Both the position numbers and the translations under genes were made by a program. Source: Breviolum minutum Mf 1.05b.01 (lineage: Eukaryota; Sar; Dinophyceae; Suessiales; Symbiodiniaceae). Taken from it: a stretch of 64,000 bases of DNA. The stretch covers positions 62,001 through 126,000 of the forward strand of contig DF239881.1 of the NCBI GenBank assembly GCA_000507305.1, read 5' to 3'. The notes beneath the pieces were generated by a model. The model was given only the letters and a program-made list of their open reading frames with translations, did not search any database and had not been told where the DNA came from. Shown piece after piece: positions 11,316 to 22,062 of this stretch (the first letter of the stretch is position 1; each line of letters opens with the position of its first letter).

Positions 11316-12290
11316 GTCTTTCAATATCTCGGTCAACGTCCAAAGAACGTATCCATATTGAATTCGCCCAAGCATCCATGTCGTTCACCGTCGGTGAAGT
11401 TTTCAACTCAGGATCGGTGACTTTTGCCTCATGGAACTGCAAGTTTTGCAATTTATTTCCACACAAACCACATGCTAACCGTGTCTGCAAAGGTGGTCGT
11501 ACCAGGCTCAAACATTTGACAACGAAAAGATACAAAACACCACAAAACACCACAAAAATCTGTGAAAACCCCCTTTTTGCCTGCGTCTTTGAGCTGGGCA
11601 GTTCATCCCCAGTGTAGCGCTGGGCAATGGCCACAATGCGCTCCCGGCGCTTGCGCAAAGCACACAACTGGGCCTCCGCTTCTTCCACGGTGGGCCTCGT
11701 TGAACTGACACCAAGATGTTTTCGAGCTTGTCGGACCTGGCACCTTCCAAAATTCATGAAATGTTTGAAAAATCCACCCTTTCAAATGAATGAAATGTGT
11801 CCTTTTTGATTTCAAACGTGTCAGGCAGGAACCGAATTGAAATTGATCTGGGGTTCAAATTTTTTTGCATGTCTTGCAGCCAAAAAACAGGTCCACCTGC
11901 ATCGGGCAACACGAACTGCAAACAACTCTAAACTGACTGATTACTGTACGGAAAAACACCTACCGACGGACAATCCAACGTGACACAATCGCCCAAACAA
12001 AACTCGACCGCAGACTGGACGCCGCCTCCGCGAAGACATCCCGCTTCTCATCTCCGAAAAGGTCGTCGAGTGAAAGGGGCCCTTTGTCTCCCTTGCAGGA
12101 GGAACAACGCAAGAAGCAACGAGCAGACAGCATCAAAAACACAATGGCCACCTCCAATTACACACAACTTTGTTTTATTTTATGCCTGCATGCACCAACC
12201 GTGGATCCGGCTGGTTTCCTGAACACAGTCTCCCGGTCTTGGGCCCTGCGCCTCCATTTGCAAGGCTTCTGTCTCGAGCTCCAGCCATTC
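11316..12290 (-). CDS. Five-exon gene segment with GC-AG introns and a 19-nt microexon
   Basis: Five minus-strand exons splice with consistent phase. 12186-12290 (35 codons, EWLELETEALQMEAQ) ends at a GC donor. 11964-12091 contains GPLSLDDLFGDEKRDVFAEA and ends in phase 2 at GTAGGT. 11897-11915 is a 19-nt microexon restoring phase 0. 11581-11736 (52 codons, VEEAEAQLCALRKRRERI, a charged coiled-coil-like helix) ends at a GC donor. 11316-11484 contains CGLCGNKL and ends at GTATAAG. All acceptors are AG. A sixth exon at about 11090-11200 continues in one of two possible frames. Upstream exons before 12290 are probable but unresolved. I recognise no domain: the N-terminal part is helical, and one CxxC pair is not enough to call a zinc ribbon. 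The agreement of phases across five independently placed junctions is the main evidence that this is a real gene. Confidence 0.6.
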
Positions 12291-12299
12291 CTGCGCTCA

Positions 12300-14391
12300 G
12301 AGCACAAACAAACCACGCGCGAGACAGCACAACCACCCCACGCTGGGCTGAGCAAAACGCCGTCACCCAAGGCAACGCAGCCACAAACGCACACAACGCG
12401 AATGCCAATCAATGCCTTTATTCTGCTTTTCCAGAGGTCCACATTTTGGCTCGGAGACCATGACAAAATCATAGACATCGACTTCTGAACCTTGCCGCAA
12501 CGATACTGTCAGCACTAATAGTCTCTAATAGGTGCACTGGGTAGACAACGCCTCTTTGGGCGATGAGCACTTCACGGAGGGACTACGTCAATCGTCCTTC
12601 CGCATGTGGGTCCAGCGAAAAAAAAACAAAGCCATTGGGTATGCCACCATCAAAACATAAGTCTCTAGCTAATACTGCTTACATCATGGCCACTAGGCTT
12701 GGGCGGGACCCGTTCCACACCTTTCAAAGCATTCATGTCAGGAGGTCAGAAATGATGCCTCAATTACTTCATTGAAGAAAAGTGCATGAGGTGGTGGGGT
12801 GGACGGTTCTGGTACAACACTATTGCAAATGCCATAGATGTTGGAACATTGAAGCTGATGCCTCGATTCCTTCAAAGATTGCAATGCAGGTGTTGGGCAC
12901 ACCTCTTCCCAACCCAAGCAACTCTCTTTACCACGAATCACTGAACCAACCAAACTCCCCACTCCTTGGCTAGGGAGTTCTATCCCAGTTTTGTCAGTTT
13001 AACCACTCCCCTTGACCCTGCGAAATAAGGATTGAATAAGACTCCATGCGTTACTTAATCATACTTAATCATGGTTTAAGACTTCATCTATGGAGAGATG
13101 GATTCATCTTAATATATATCATATCCATGCCAGAAGTCATAACAGGGGTAGGCTACTATTGATGGAGAAGTTCAGAGCTCTATTCACGCCAGAAACAATG
13201 CAAAACTGCTTTCGTAGCTTAGAAAAAAAATCTCACTTGTGTATTAATCATTTTTCTCACGGTTACTGAAGAAATCTGAAGAATTTCTTTCCGATCCAGT
13301 TAGACAGTTTGTCTTGATATGTATTCATCTCCAAGCATTCCGCATGAATTGCTTAAAAACCTAGGGATGTAAATTTCTTGGAACATATAAGGGTTTGAAG
13401 TCCAACAAACAAAAACTTTTCTCAGCTTGCAACATCATGACCATTGTGACCATGGTGTGGGGAAGTCTGTCTTTAGACAACTTCGGGTTCATGAAAACGT
13501 CGGAGAGTCTGACGAACACAGAGTTGTCGAAATTCATGAAAAAAAAGTCTCCTGATACACCAAAGAAGCTTGTGGTAGTACCCAACATGCCAGTGGATAG
13601 TGAAGATTATTACCGAACCGTTGACAAAAACAAAAGACAACAGATTCATAGATTCTGTCTTCTTGAATATGCTTTCACGCTTGGGTGGGGATGTTCTGCT
13701 TCCGAGTAAGAAAGACTTGCCGAAACGTGGCGAAAAGTCCTCCCCAACGTCGCTTTCCGACGTGGAAGTCGTATCAGAGACTGCTCTTTGACAGTTGAGC
13801 TGTGTCCGATCTTGGATGGTCACCGTGCCTCAACCAAAAACTCACCGAAAACCGACTCAGACACTCATGCAACACCAAGGTCCAAACGTACATCTTCCCA
13901 GGAGAAATCATCGCTCATTGCGAAGTGTCAAAGCAAATGGCAAAATGGTTTCCCTATGTTTTCCTGTCAAACGTGGCACAAACAGGAACTCCTGCACGAA
14001 GAAATCTATGGTGTCAAGAGTCTTTGTAGGTGTCTTGCCATTCATTAAACAATGACCATGAAACATAAAGTGAGTCCGCATCTATTGACCCGTCAATGAA
14101 ACCTGTGGGCAATGCTTCAGTGATGACGAAAAGCAAAAAGATGCACAAAACAAGCTGAATGAATCCGACGTTAATTGTCCATGGAAAAATCTCACTGTTT
14201 CTAGTAGGGCCCAACGGCGTTATTTTCTCAAAGAAAATAGTGAAGAATCAAATGGCACCCTATCAAAGAGATACAGCTGCATCACGATTTGTAGATCATG
14301 ATTCTATGTCTGTGCTTTGGCAGCTTTCCTTTTTTTCCATGCCGGGTCACATCATGAAATCTGTCGTCATGACTCATCATGCCCAGTTTAG
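12300..14391. other. Mostly non-coding
   Basis: No domain is recognised. A minus-strand island at about 13690-13810 (VSDTTSTSESDVGEDFSPRF) and one at 14014-14214 with a membrane-helix-like run (GFIQLVLCIFLLFVITEAL) could be exons. Neither has clear splice borders on both sides, so they are left uncalled. The rest has frequent stops on both strands. Confidence 0.4.
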
Positions 14392-14728
14392 TGATGCATG
14401 TGTTTTTTGGTGAGCATGTAATTTTTGCTGAAACACATGCTGCCCGGTCTCATTCTCATCTTCAGTGGCATCCTGGCATCCTTCTGTTTGAAAACCAAAA
14501 CAAGACCTCAACATGGACAAGACATACAACTACAAATTTGGAATCATGCACCAAATGTCATGTTGTTCACCACCAAACCATTCTTGAAATCAAACTTGCC
14601 GTGAAAAAATCTCTGCGAGGACATACAGAGCACAGTGCCATGCTGGAAAAAAAAAGTAATAAGTACAAAGTACACTCTACACTCAATGCAATTGAACGTA
14701 CTTTCGCACAACTCGCGACATGGACCAC
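14392..14728. repeat. Dispersed repeat family A, copy 1
   Basis: This stretch is similar to 51074-51468 in the same orientation. Shared blocks include GACCTCAACATGGACAAGAC, CACCAAATGTCATGT and GGACATACAGAGCACAGTGC, separated by small indels. No terminal repeats or coding capacity were seen. The family may be a decayed transposon or a duplicated segment. Confidence 0.85.
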
Positions 14729-15172
14729 CACCAAATTTGACAACCTTTTCCACCCCCCACACTTTCATTTTTCCGAGTCTTGAAGTGGGACATGGAAATA
14801 AAAACTTGGACAAATGGACGAAACAGGATCGCCACAACTTGAAATCAACAGTGACATGCATAAGGTACAAAGTGTCAGAAAATCTTCATTGAAATCTTGA
14901 CGAAACGATAAAACTAAGACTTACACCGTTTTTTCTTTTTCGATTTTTTTTAGATCTTTTTCGACTCGGTTTAAGTCCAAGCATCAGCATCCTTGGCCAA
15001 CATGTTTCAGCCTGGCGCCAAGACTTACGAGATCAAACACGAAGGCAAGGCTGAGCCCAAAACATGCCTAAAACACGTCAAAATGCTGCTTAAAAAGCTG
15101 TTAAGTACATGAATTCGGAGCAAAGCTTGCGTGCACAAATCTCTTTTTTCACACGAGCGGCTTTGTCTCATC

Positions 15173-15603
15173 CTACGTTTGAGATCTCTTCCGTCCCTGT
15201 TTTTGTTCAGCCTCAGATTTGAGAGCCCTTCCAACCTTTGCATCCCAATCGTCCACCTGCTTTTGCAGGTCATAAGACCTCTTAGATCTTGTGTCAAGAC
15301 CTTCAAACTTGAGCAAAGGTAGTTGTGGCCTTGTGCTGGGGTGGTTCGGAACACTCAGATTGGTGCTGGCCAACTGGAAAGCCATTCTGAACAGCCTGGC
15401 CAGGTCCGTTGGGCCGAACTCTGAATGTACAACGACCTTTCGATCATCAACGGTTCCGAACCGAATCAAGTACTCTTCTGACAAATGCTCATAGACCTTT
15501 GATAGGTCAGACGGTTGCAGCTGGTGCACCAGGCTCTGCCAGCTCTCTTGAATGCCTTCAGGCGTCCCTTGCTCATCTTCTTGATCCCCTTCCGGCCTTA
15601 GCT
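15173..15603 (-). CDS. Probable last exon of the adjacent gene (unknown function)
   Basis: The open frame runs further upstream to 15661 but begins with TTG and passes through GATTGTTTATCAG, which reads as a splice acceptor. 15603 is therefore the likely exon start. It encodes about 143 residues: an acidic start (RPEGDQEDEQGTPEG), a central globular part with SDLSKVYEHLSEEYLIRFG, and a basic C terminus (KQGRKRSQT) at the stop. It lies 113 bp downstream of the 379-residue ORF on the same strand and probably forms one protein with it via a short intron. I could not choose the donor, since GC-type donors are possible here. No known domain. Confidence 0.55.
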
Positions 15604-15716
15604 GATAAACAATCGATAAACAATCAACTCGTCCCATCATTTCATGACGCGTGGAAGGCAAAAAGAATACATTTCAGACATCGCATGTTATCTCCATTCG
15701 ATTCAAAAAGTATTCC

Positions 15717-16856
15717 TCAAAAGTTGCCAAGGTGCCTTGGTGACGAATGCGTTTGCTCCGACGGCAATTCAGAGGCCAGCGACTTATGCCAGGCTAGCCG
15801 TGGAGATGCCATCAAAAATTCACACATTCGCATTGAGATGTCTTGTATTTGTTCAAAATCATTGCCATAATTTGGTTCGGCATGTAAATGCCTGCCCCAT
15901 CGTTGCTGGAGTCTTTGGGCCTGAATGCTCAAAGCAAATGGATTGCATTCTCGTGGTAGCTGTTGAAACGGAGTATGGTTCATTGCAAAGGTCTGAAGAC
16001 TGTGAAATTCATCCGGAGCCGTTGTGCTACAGGCCAACAGCCCAGTCCGAACCAATGCTCTCACCAGCAACTCCACTCCAATTTTGCGAAGGCCTGGTTC
16101 ATCTCCGTGGTGCGTTTGGTGCACTTTGGCAACCTCCAGAAGCTCCTTCAGAGAAACAGTGTCGATGTTGGAAACGCTTCCAAAGTCGGCTGGCGTGATG
16201 CCAGGAGGCAGGCTTGTCAGATTCATGGCCATCATCACTCCATGCAGTCGTTTTGCGGCTGGCCAAGATGCCAGTGTCAGTGGTTCTCCAGATCTTAGGC
16301 ACTTTAGCACAATTTGCTCCTCTTCTTCAGTGACCGGCCCATTGATCTTGTGAGAATCTCTGCGATGAGATATCATTCTCGTCGCTTGCTCTCGCAATCC
16401 TGTGTTGTCTTTCATCCGTCTCTGATGAAAAAAGTCATGCAGATGAGCCTTGCGGTGATCTTCGGTGCAGCGTTTCTTGGCCCTGTGCACTATGTCGAAT
16501 ACTTGTAGGTCGGTGCTTTCATGATCTTCCTCATAGTCCATGTCAAAGGCTCCAAAATTGCCTTTGATCATTCCACATTTCAACAGGATTTGTATCACGG
16601 CAGCATCCTCAACTTCCAACCACCGTAGTCCAGCCAGGAGTCGATTATCTGAGGAGTCCACCATTTCCTCCAAGGGCTCGACATTTGTGGATGCTTCTTC
16701 TACTTGTGGTGCCGCTTTTGGAAAGGCAAAGCGACTTTCAACTGCGTTCCTGGACAGGAGTGTCAAAGTTCCACAAGCACTTGGCAAAGCTGCAGAGCTA
16801 CTAGAGCCACTTCCTTGAGGCTCCTCCTTCCTCGGTGAACAAATTGTAAGTGGCAT
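15717..16856 (-). CDS. Hypothetical protein, 379-codon frame
   Basis: An ATG at 16856 opens a 379-codon frame. It starts with a Ser-rich, low-complexity N terminus (about residues 1-60), followed by a mostly helical body containing EEDHESTDLQVFDIVHRAKK and the basic stretch KNDRR-like around residues 140-170. The C-terminal part is rich in Leu, Gln and His. No family is recognised. The start lies only 79 bp downstream of the stop of the propeller-like gene (16936-18858), a tight head-to-tail spacing typical of dinoflagellate gene strings. The last few residues (SSPRHLGNF) may be intron read-through if the gene continues into the exon at 15603. Because copy 1 of the propeller gene is cut by the window edge, whether this gene is also duplicated cannot be seen. 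Confidence 0.65.
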   Translation of the reverse strand: MPLTICSPRKEEPQGSGSSSSAALPSACGTLTLLSRNAVESRFAFPKAAPQVEEASTNVEPLEEMVDSSDNRLLAGLRWLEVEDAAVIQILLKCGMIKGNFGAFDMDYEEDHESTDLQVFDIVHRAKKRCTEDHRKAHLHDFFHQRRMKDNTGLREQATRMISHRRDSHKINGPVTEEEEQIVLKCLRSGEPLTLASWPAAKRLHGVMMAMNLTSLPPGITPADFGSVSNIDTVSLKELLEVAKVHQTHHGDEPGLRKIGVELLVRALVRTGLLACSTTAPDEFHSLQTFAMNHTPFQQLPRECNPFALSIQAQRLQQRWGRHLHAEPNYGNDFEQIQDISMRMCEFLMASPRLAWHKSLASELPSEQTHSSPRHLGNF

Positions 16857-16920
16857 GAGGTGAAGTAAAGGAAAACAACAACAGGCAGCAAAAACATGAA
16901 TAAACCAGATTTGTTGGGGA

Positions 16921-18922
16921 CTATACTACAGCATACTACAGCACAAAAAGGATTGTAGCGCAGACGGCAAGTGTCATGTACACAATAACTTGTGAAGAAG
17001 GGTCAGTGCCCTGAAGCAATTCCTCCACACAGGCGTCAAGTGCAGCCACAGATGCCTTCACATGTAAGGGCACTTCAACCGCTTTCTCATCCGTGGCTGT
17101 CAAAAGCACCCTGCCTAAATCGTCGTCGAAGAGAACAACGACCACGGTTAATTCAGTTGGATCCATGTCGATCTTCCAAATGCCCATCTTTTTCAGGGCA
17201 TCCCAAACCCAGCAGAAGCTGTCCAAAACTGTTTTGGTATCCTCACGGCCTTGAAAAATGTGTTTAATAGTTGCACGTCTGCCAAATTCTTCAAAGTGGA
17301 TCAACCCTGTCTCCACCAACCTGTCCAGAATGCATTCAATAAAAGATACAATAGTCTGCTTTTCCAAATTTGGAGTGTCTTTCCTTCTCAACAAATGTCT
17401 TGGTGGATGGATATGTGGATGTGGCTCTTCCAGCCATGTAACCCGTGGTCCTTGGTTGTTCATGTTGCGTACAACCGCTAGCCCACTTTGTTGCCTATTG
17501 ACGAGAGGCAAAACGATGGATCCCAGGTTGATGTCACGGTCAGATTTCAATCCGGACTTGTCGGCCAAGGAGAATTCTGATGCTCCAATTGCATCACATC
17601 CAGTCACCCAACTGCGTGCAACTATGTCGTAGCCACCAAGGCACGAAGCATACATCCACTGGGACGAACCACAAGACCAATCCACTTCATAGTATCTTTG
17701 TGGATTTATTGGCGAGCACGGCCCCTTATAGCCTCCCTCGTCTGGCAGCATATGTTCATCCAACGGCTTCCTCATATATCTAACATCATAAACCTTCACC
17801 TTGTGCCATGGGTAGGTTGTCACTGCCACATGGGCTGAATTCCAGGGACAGCATTTGATCGCGCTGATATGTTCTATCTGGGATTTCAATACAACCCTTT
17901 GGCATGATTCTCTGCAATCGCCCAAGAACAACTGCCCTTTGCTTCCCACCAGCATTGTCCGAGAGCTTAACCAGTCTGCACATGTTCCATTCTTGATATC
18001 AAGCTTTCCGGTCCAACCATGTTGAAAGTTCAGGATTTGCACTGCGTCTGGACTGATGATGCCAACTTCATTTGCCTCAAATTCCTTTCCCACTGCCAAG
18101 GAGATGATCCCAGGGGTGCTCTCCTTGTGTCGCCAGGATATGTTGCCTGTGGCGTCGTATTCCAAAATATGCGTCTCATCCTTTCCGTGGAGGAAGATGA
18201 GGCTCTGGCTGGCTTCGATGCCTTGGATCGCAGTGTCAAACTCCAGATTGGTTCTTTCTGTTTGAACCAAAACAGGGTTATATTGAGGATCAACTTGAAA
18301 GTAGCCAGGATTTTCTTCTTGCAGTTCTTCGGTCGATAGATCAAAGTGGAATTTGTATAGAGTGTATTCCATTCCTGGGAAGCAGCCAATGGCCTCTGAA
18401 CCTTCCAAACGAGTGAAAACTCGCTTTGGTCGCCCTTCGGCAATGCTCTGGGTATACAATTCAAAGCTCAGGGACGATTGCAGTAAATTGTCCCGAACCA
18501 CAATTCCAGGGTCAGGCCGAAGCCTAAGGGTGGACGGGCCCATCTTCCATAGCGTCGGCATCGCTACAACATCCTCAATTTCCTGTCTTTCTTGTGGATG
18601 CCATGCATCCCCTCCATACAGTGCATTCTCCAATTGACCTACGTCATCTGAATCCTCTCCATAATCTGGGTTTTGAACATCCTGTGCTGGATCCTTTGAG
18701 GCGAAATCCCAATCCTCTGCCTCCAGTTCGTCCAATTGCTGCTCAGCCTGCTCAGCTTCGGATACCAAGCTATCTGCTCCTCCTGCTTCTGCTTCTGGAT
18801 CGTTCAGAAGACCAAGAAGAAGTTTCCTCTCTGCATCTGTCAGCCCATGCTCCTCCATGATGCTCAAACTTTCAAAGCACCATCACAACGACGTTGGAAC
18901 GAGATAGGAAGTCTTGAGCAAA
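16921..18922. repeat. Direct segmental duplication, copy 2
   Basis: This is the second copy of the block at 1-1999, in the same orientation. The left junction is the shared CTATACTACAGCATACTAC motif at 16921. At the right, similarity ends after CTTGAGCAAA at 18922, beyond which the flanks are unrelated. Confidence 0.95.
16936..18858 (-). CDS. Beta-propeller-like protein with C-terminal hydrophobic tail, copy 2
   Basis: This is the paralogue of 16-1935, with the first ATG at 18858 and 640 codons. By eye I count roughly two dozen substitutions and one inserted residue near the C terminus, where copy 1 reads FFDNSGG and copy 2 reads LFDDDLGR. Changes are spread along the protein and include many conservative ones, with no premature stop. 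Both copies therefore look functional. The acidic N terminus, propeller-like centre, helical C-terminal domain and 17-residue hydrophobic tail are all kept. The gene is intronless and is followed at 79 bp by the 379-codon gene on the same strand. Confidence 0.85.
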   Translation of the reverse strand: MEEHGLTDAERKLLLGLLNDPEAEAGGADSLVSEAEQAEQQLDELEAEDWDFASKDPAQDVQNPDYGEDSDDVGQLENALYGGDAWHPQERQEIEDVVAMPTLWKMGPSTLRLRPDPGIVVRDNLLQSSLSFELYTQSIAEGRPKRVFTRLEGSEAIGCFPGMEYTLYKFHFDLSTEELQEENPGYFQVDPQYNPVLVQTERTNLEFDTAIQGIEASQSLIFLHGKDETHILEYDATGNISWRHKESTPGIISLAVGKEFEANEVGIISPDAVQILNFQHGWTGKLDIKNGTCADWLSSRTMLVGSKGQLFLGDCRESCQRVVLKSQIEHISAIKCCPWNSAHVAVTTYPWHKVKVYDVRYMRKPLDEHMLPDEGGYKGPCSPINPQRYYEVDWSCGSSQWMYASCLGGYDIVARSWVTGCDAIGASEFSLADKSGLKSDRDINLGSIVLPLVNRQQSGLAVVRNMNNQGPRVTWLEEPHPHIHPPRHLLRRKDTPNLEKQTIVSFIECILDRLVETGLIHFEEFGRRATIKHIFQGREDTKTVLDSFCWVWDALKKMGIWKIDMDPTELTVVVVLFDDDLGRVLLTATDEKAVEVPLHVKASVAALDACVEELLQGTDPSSQVIVYMTLAVCATILFVL

Positions 18923-19600
18923 TTCGCTCTAACGAACCATGCTGTGCGCAGTGTTTCGGACACAGAAAGAATTTGATGTGACGATGTGCAAAAATTTGAT
19001 GTAAGAAAAGGGTACCAACCCTCAACTTAAGGGAGAATGAAGCCAAAAAAACAACAAGTTTTCGTGAATTTTCTGGATTTCTGCAATGTGACAATCCACG
19101 ACTTCATTGACACCCCACTTCACCCTGCCTCCATGAGAAACGCATGGAAATCGATCATTAAAACACCGAAACACCTGCGGATGCAGCTTGTTGCCCTCAC
19201 AATACGGTGCTACCTCATCTCTTTGAGATTGACCCCTAAACTCATAAAATGCTATGTTTGCTGCAATCAACTAGGATCATCTAATCTCGAGATAAATGTT
19301 AAATCCATGTCTTTGAGGGGTGCTCTGTGTGAGTCAAGAGACAACGCTGACTAAATGCAAGAGTGGGAGTGACCTTTGGGAAAATAGACGCCGGATATCC
19401 CGAAAGCAAGGAAGACATGAAAAAATGAAATGTTGGAGAGGATTGCAAAGATGAGCAGTGTAAGGCATATCGAAACAAAATGCAGCATACACATGTAGTG
19501 CAGTCGCAGTGTCATAACGTGCAGTGGAATCCAGCACAAGTTGCATGCAAGAAAAGTTAAACAGGATAATTTTTATACCAGACATTTTTTTACACCAGTG
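18923..19600. other. Intergenic, no gene seen
   Basis: Short ORFs on both strands carry no recognisable domain. The stretch separates the propeller gene from the satellite field that starts at about 19607. Confidence 0.5.
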
Positions 19601-19606
19601 TTGCCA

Positions 19607-19945
19607 CCACTCTTCTCCGACACTTCTACAACAGGTCTATACAACACTCTTCTCCAACACTTCTCTACCACACTCTTTTCCCACACTTCTCTACCACACA
19701 TCTCTACAACCCTCTTCTCCAACACTGCTCAACAACACTTCTCCTCCAACACTCTTCTCCAACACTTCTCTACAACCCTCTTCTCCAAAATCTTCTCCAA
19801 CACTTCTGAAACTTCTCTACAACACTTCTGTACAACACTTCCCTACAACGCTTCTCTACAACACTCTTCTCCAACACTTCTCTACAACACAACACTCTTC
19901 TCCAACACTTCTTTACAACAGTCTTCTTCAACACTCTTCTCCAGC
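19607..19945. repeat. Minisatellite of CTCTACAACACTCTTCTCCAA type
   Basis: A ~26-bp unit built from TCTACAACACT and CTTCTCCAACACTT recurs more than ten times with shuffling of sub-units. Open frames through it (up to 239 codons on the plus strand) are repeat by-products. Confidence 0.9.
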
Positions 19946-19975
19946 GCTTCTCGCCGCAAAAGCACCACCACTGAA

Positions 19976-20085
19976 ACCGCAAAGACACCGCCACACCACC
20001 ACAACAACACAATCACAAACGCAAAAACACAACCACAAAAATACGACCACACCACCACAAAAACAATCACAAAAACACAAAAATA
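19976..20085. repeat. CA-rich low-complexity array (ACCACAAAAACACA type)
   Basis: Irregular repeats of CACAACCACAAAAACACAA make up this block. The same sequence type, with C and A on the same strand, forms a longer array at 22063-22440. Confidence 0.85.
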
Positions 20086-20506
20086 CAAGGTCACGACGGG
20101 ACTACGGTCCCGCTGATTTTGGAAGTTTGCAAACCCAAGCATCCGTGAAATTCTCAACCCTTGCAGCATTTCTGATTTGTGTGAAAAAATGGATTTGGCC
20201 TTTTCGATGGTATTTGCGCGACTCTGAGGCCGTTAATTCGTAATTCTATTGGGTACCATCATCAAATTGTAGCGCACGCGTTTTGGACACGCTTTTTTTG
20301 ACTCAGCACTTGGAAGCCAAGTCGGCCAGGTTTTTCAACGTGTTTGCCTTTCCCCAGTTTGTTCGACAAACAAACGTAAACACGTAGTCCCGAATGAATT
20401 CATTCACATCACGAGTGAACTTCTGCTTGTTGCGGAGTTCTTTGCGGATTCATTTGTTCAGAGACTGCCACTTTCTATCTATACATCAATTGACGTGACG
20501 TACCAT

Positions 20507-20635
20507 CAACTTCATGACGCAAGTGCACGTGAAGGTTAACATCACACCACCCACCCCACCCCCAACCCTGACGTGACGTAGCATCAACTTCATGATGCAA
20601 GTGCACATGAACGTTAATCTCTGTTCCTTATTAAT
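20507..20635. repeat. 75-bp repeat, left block
   Basis: Two copies of a unit containing ATCAACTTCATGA, GCAAGTGCAC and ACGTGACGTA lie about 75 bp apart (20507 and 20582). The same unit recurs at about 21830-21975, on the far side of the 83-bp satellite, so the two blocks bracket it. Confidence 0.85.
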
Positions 20636-20660
20636 ATACACCCCTCCTCCCTCCGCCACC

Positions 20661-21475
20661 GACCCCGGAGAAATCGTTGTGTTTTCTCATGTAAAATGCG
20701 CTTGGCCTTCATTTCGACTGTAAATTTACATGTCACTCCCGCCGACCCCGGAGTCCCCGGAGAAATCGTTATGTTTTCTCATGTAAAATGCGCTTGGCCT
20801 TCATTTCGACTGTAAATTTACATGTCACTCCCGCCGACCCCGGAGAAATCGTTGTGTTTTCTCATGTAAAATGCGCTTGGCCTTCATTTCGACTGTAAAT
20901 TTACATGTCACTCCCGCCGACCCCGGACAAATCGTTGTGTTTTCTCATGTAAAATGCGCCTGGCCTTCATCTTGACGGTAAATTTAAATGTCACTCCCGC
21001 CAACCCCGGAGAAATCGTTGTGTTTTTTAATGAAAAATGCGCGCTGTACCAACCCCCCTGGATTCCTTGTGATTTTTTTAGGTAAAATGCGTCTTGCGTT
21101 CCTTGTGACTGTAAATTCATATGACCCGCGACCCACCGCGCCCGGATTCCGTATCTTTTTTCAACTAAAACGTGCGTCGCGGAAACCCTTCCAGATTCCG
21201 TGTGTTTTCTCAAGTAAAACACGTCTTGCGTTCAATGTGATTGTAAATTTATATGACTCGGGCCGACCGCTTCCACATTCCTTGTCTCTTTCATAGAAAA
21301 CGCGCGTCGCAGGAATCCTGCCACATTCCTCGGGTTTACTTTCATTGTGTTTTCTCAGGTGCAATGCGTCTTGGGTTCACAAGTCACTGTGAATTCACAT
21401 GTGATGATGCCAGCCCCTGCCGGATGTCGTTTCTTTTTCCAAGGGAAAACGCGCCTCACAGGAATCGCCGGGAAG
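20661..21475. repeat. 83-bp satellite array decaying to the right
   Basis: A unit starting GACCCCGGAGAAATCGTTGT and including ATGTAAAATGCGC, TTGGCCTTCAT and GACTGTAAATTTACATGTCA begins at 20661, 20744, 20836, 20919 and 21002. Spacing is 83 bp except for one 92-bp step caused by a 9-bp internal duplication. Diverging copies continue to about 21475. The first units are nearly identical and the later ones progressively degenerate. Minus-strand frames through it encode a repetitive peptide and are not considered genes. Confidence 0.92.
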
Positions 21476-21799
21476 TTTCAAAGCTGGAACAAAGGCATAT
21501 GTTGACCAAGGAGCACTGTAAGTAAAGGCATTGTCAGACTCACACCGCACAAAACGCGTGTCACTCTTCTAAGTAAAAAGTTGACTGTCAATTTAAAAAA
21601 GCTTCCAAGAGAAGATTTGATTTGTGGAAACGCATGTGTATGTATCAGAAGATGTGATTTGTGGAAACGGCGGGTAGTGAACAAACATCATCAGTCATCA
21701 TGTTGTGGGCAAAACGCGTGTGTATGAATGTAGTCGGAGGGCGGGTAGGAATGAACGACACTTGTTATTTTACGTTCGATCTGGAAAAACTTGACATCA

Positions 21800-21975
21800 C
21801 CCCACACCCCCAACCCTGACGTGACCTAGCATCAACTTGATGATGCATGTGCACATGAACGTTAACATCACCCCACCCACTCCACCCCCAGCATCAACTT
21901 CATGATGCAAGTGCACATGAACGTTAACATCACCCCACCCACCCCAACCTGACGTGACGTAGCATCAACTTAATG
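21800..21975. repeat. 75-bp repeat, right block
   Basis: Two to three copies of the ATCAACTT-ATGATGCA-GTGCACATGAACGTTAACATC unit also seen at 20507-20635, separated by a CCCCACCCAC-rich linker. Confidence 0.85.
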
Positions 21976-22062
21976 TCATGTCAGCATCATGCATATGACT
22001 TCATACGTGGTAAAACAAAAACATGCATATTCCACGGGGCCGTACCTACGACGTGAGCAAAT

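Noticed and set aside
19524-20243. 239-codon plus-strand frame rich in Ser, Thr, Leu and Pro
   Set aside because: It coincides with the CTCTACAACACT minisatellite and the CA-rich array. Other frames are equally open.
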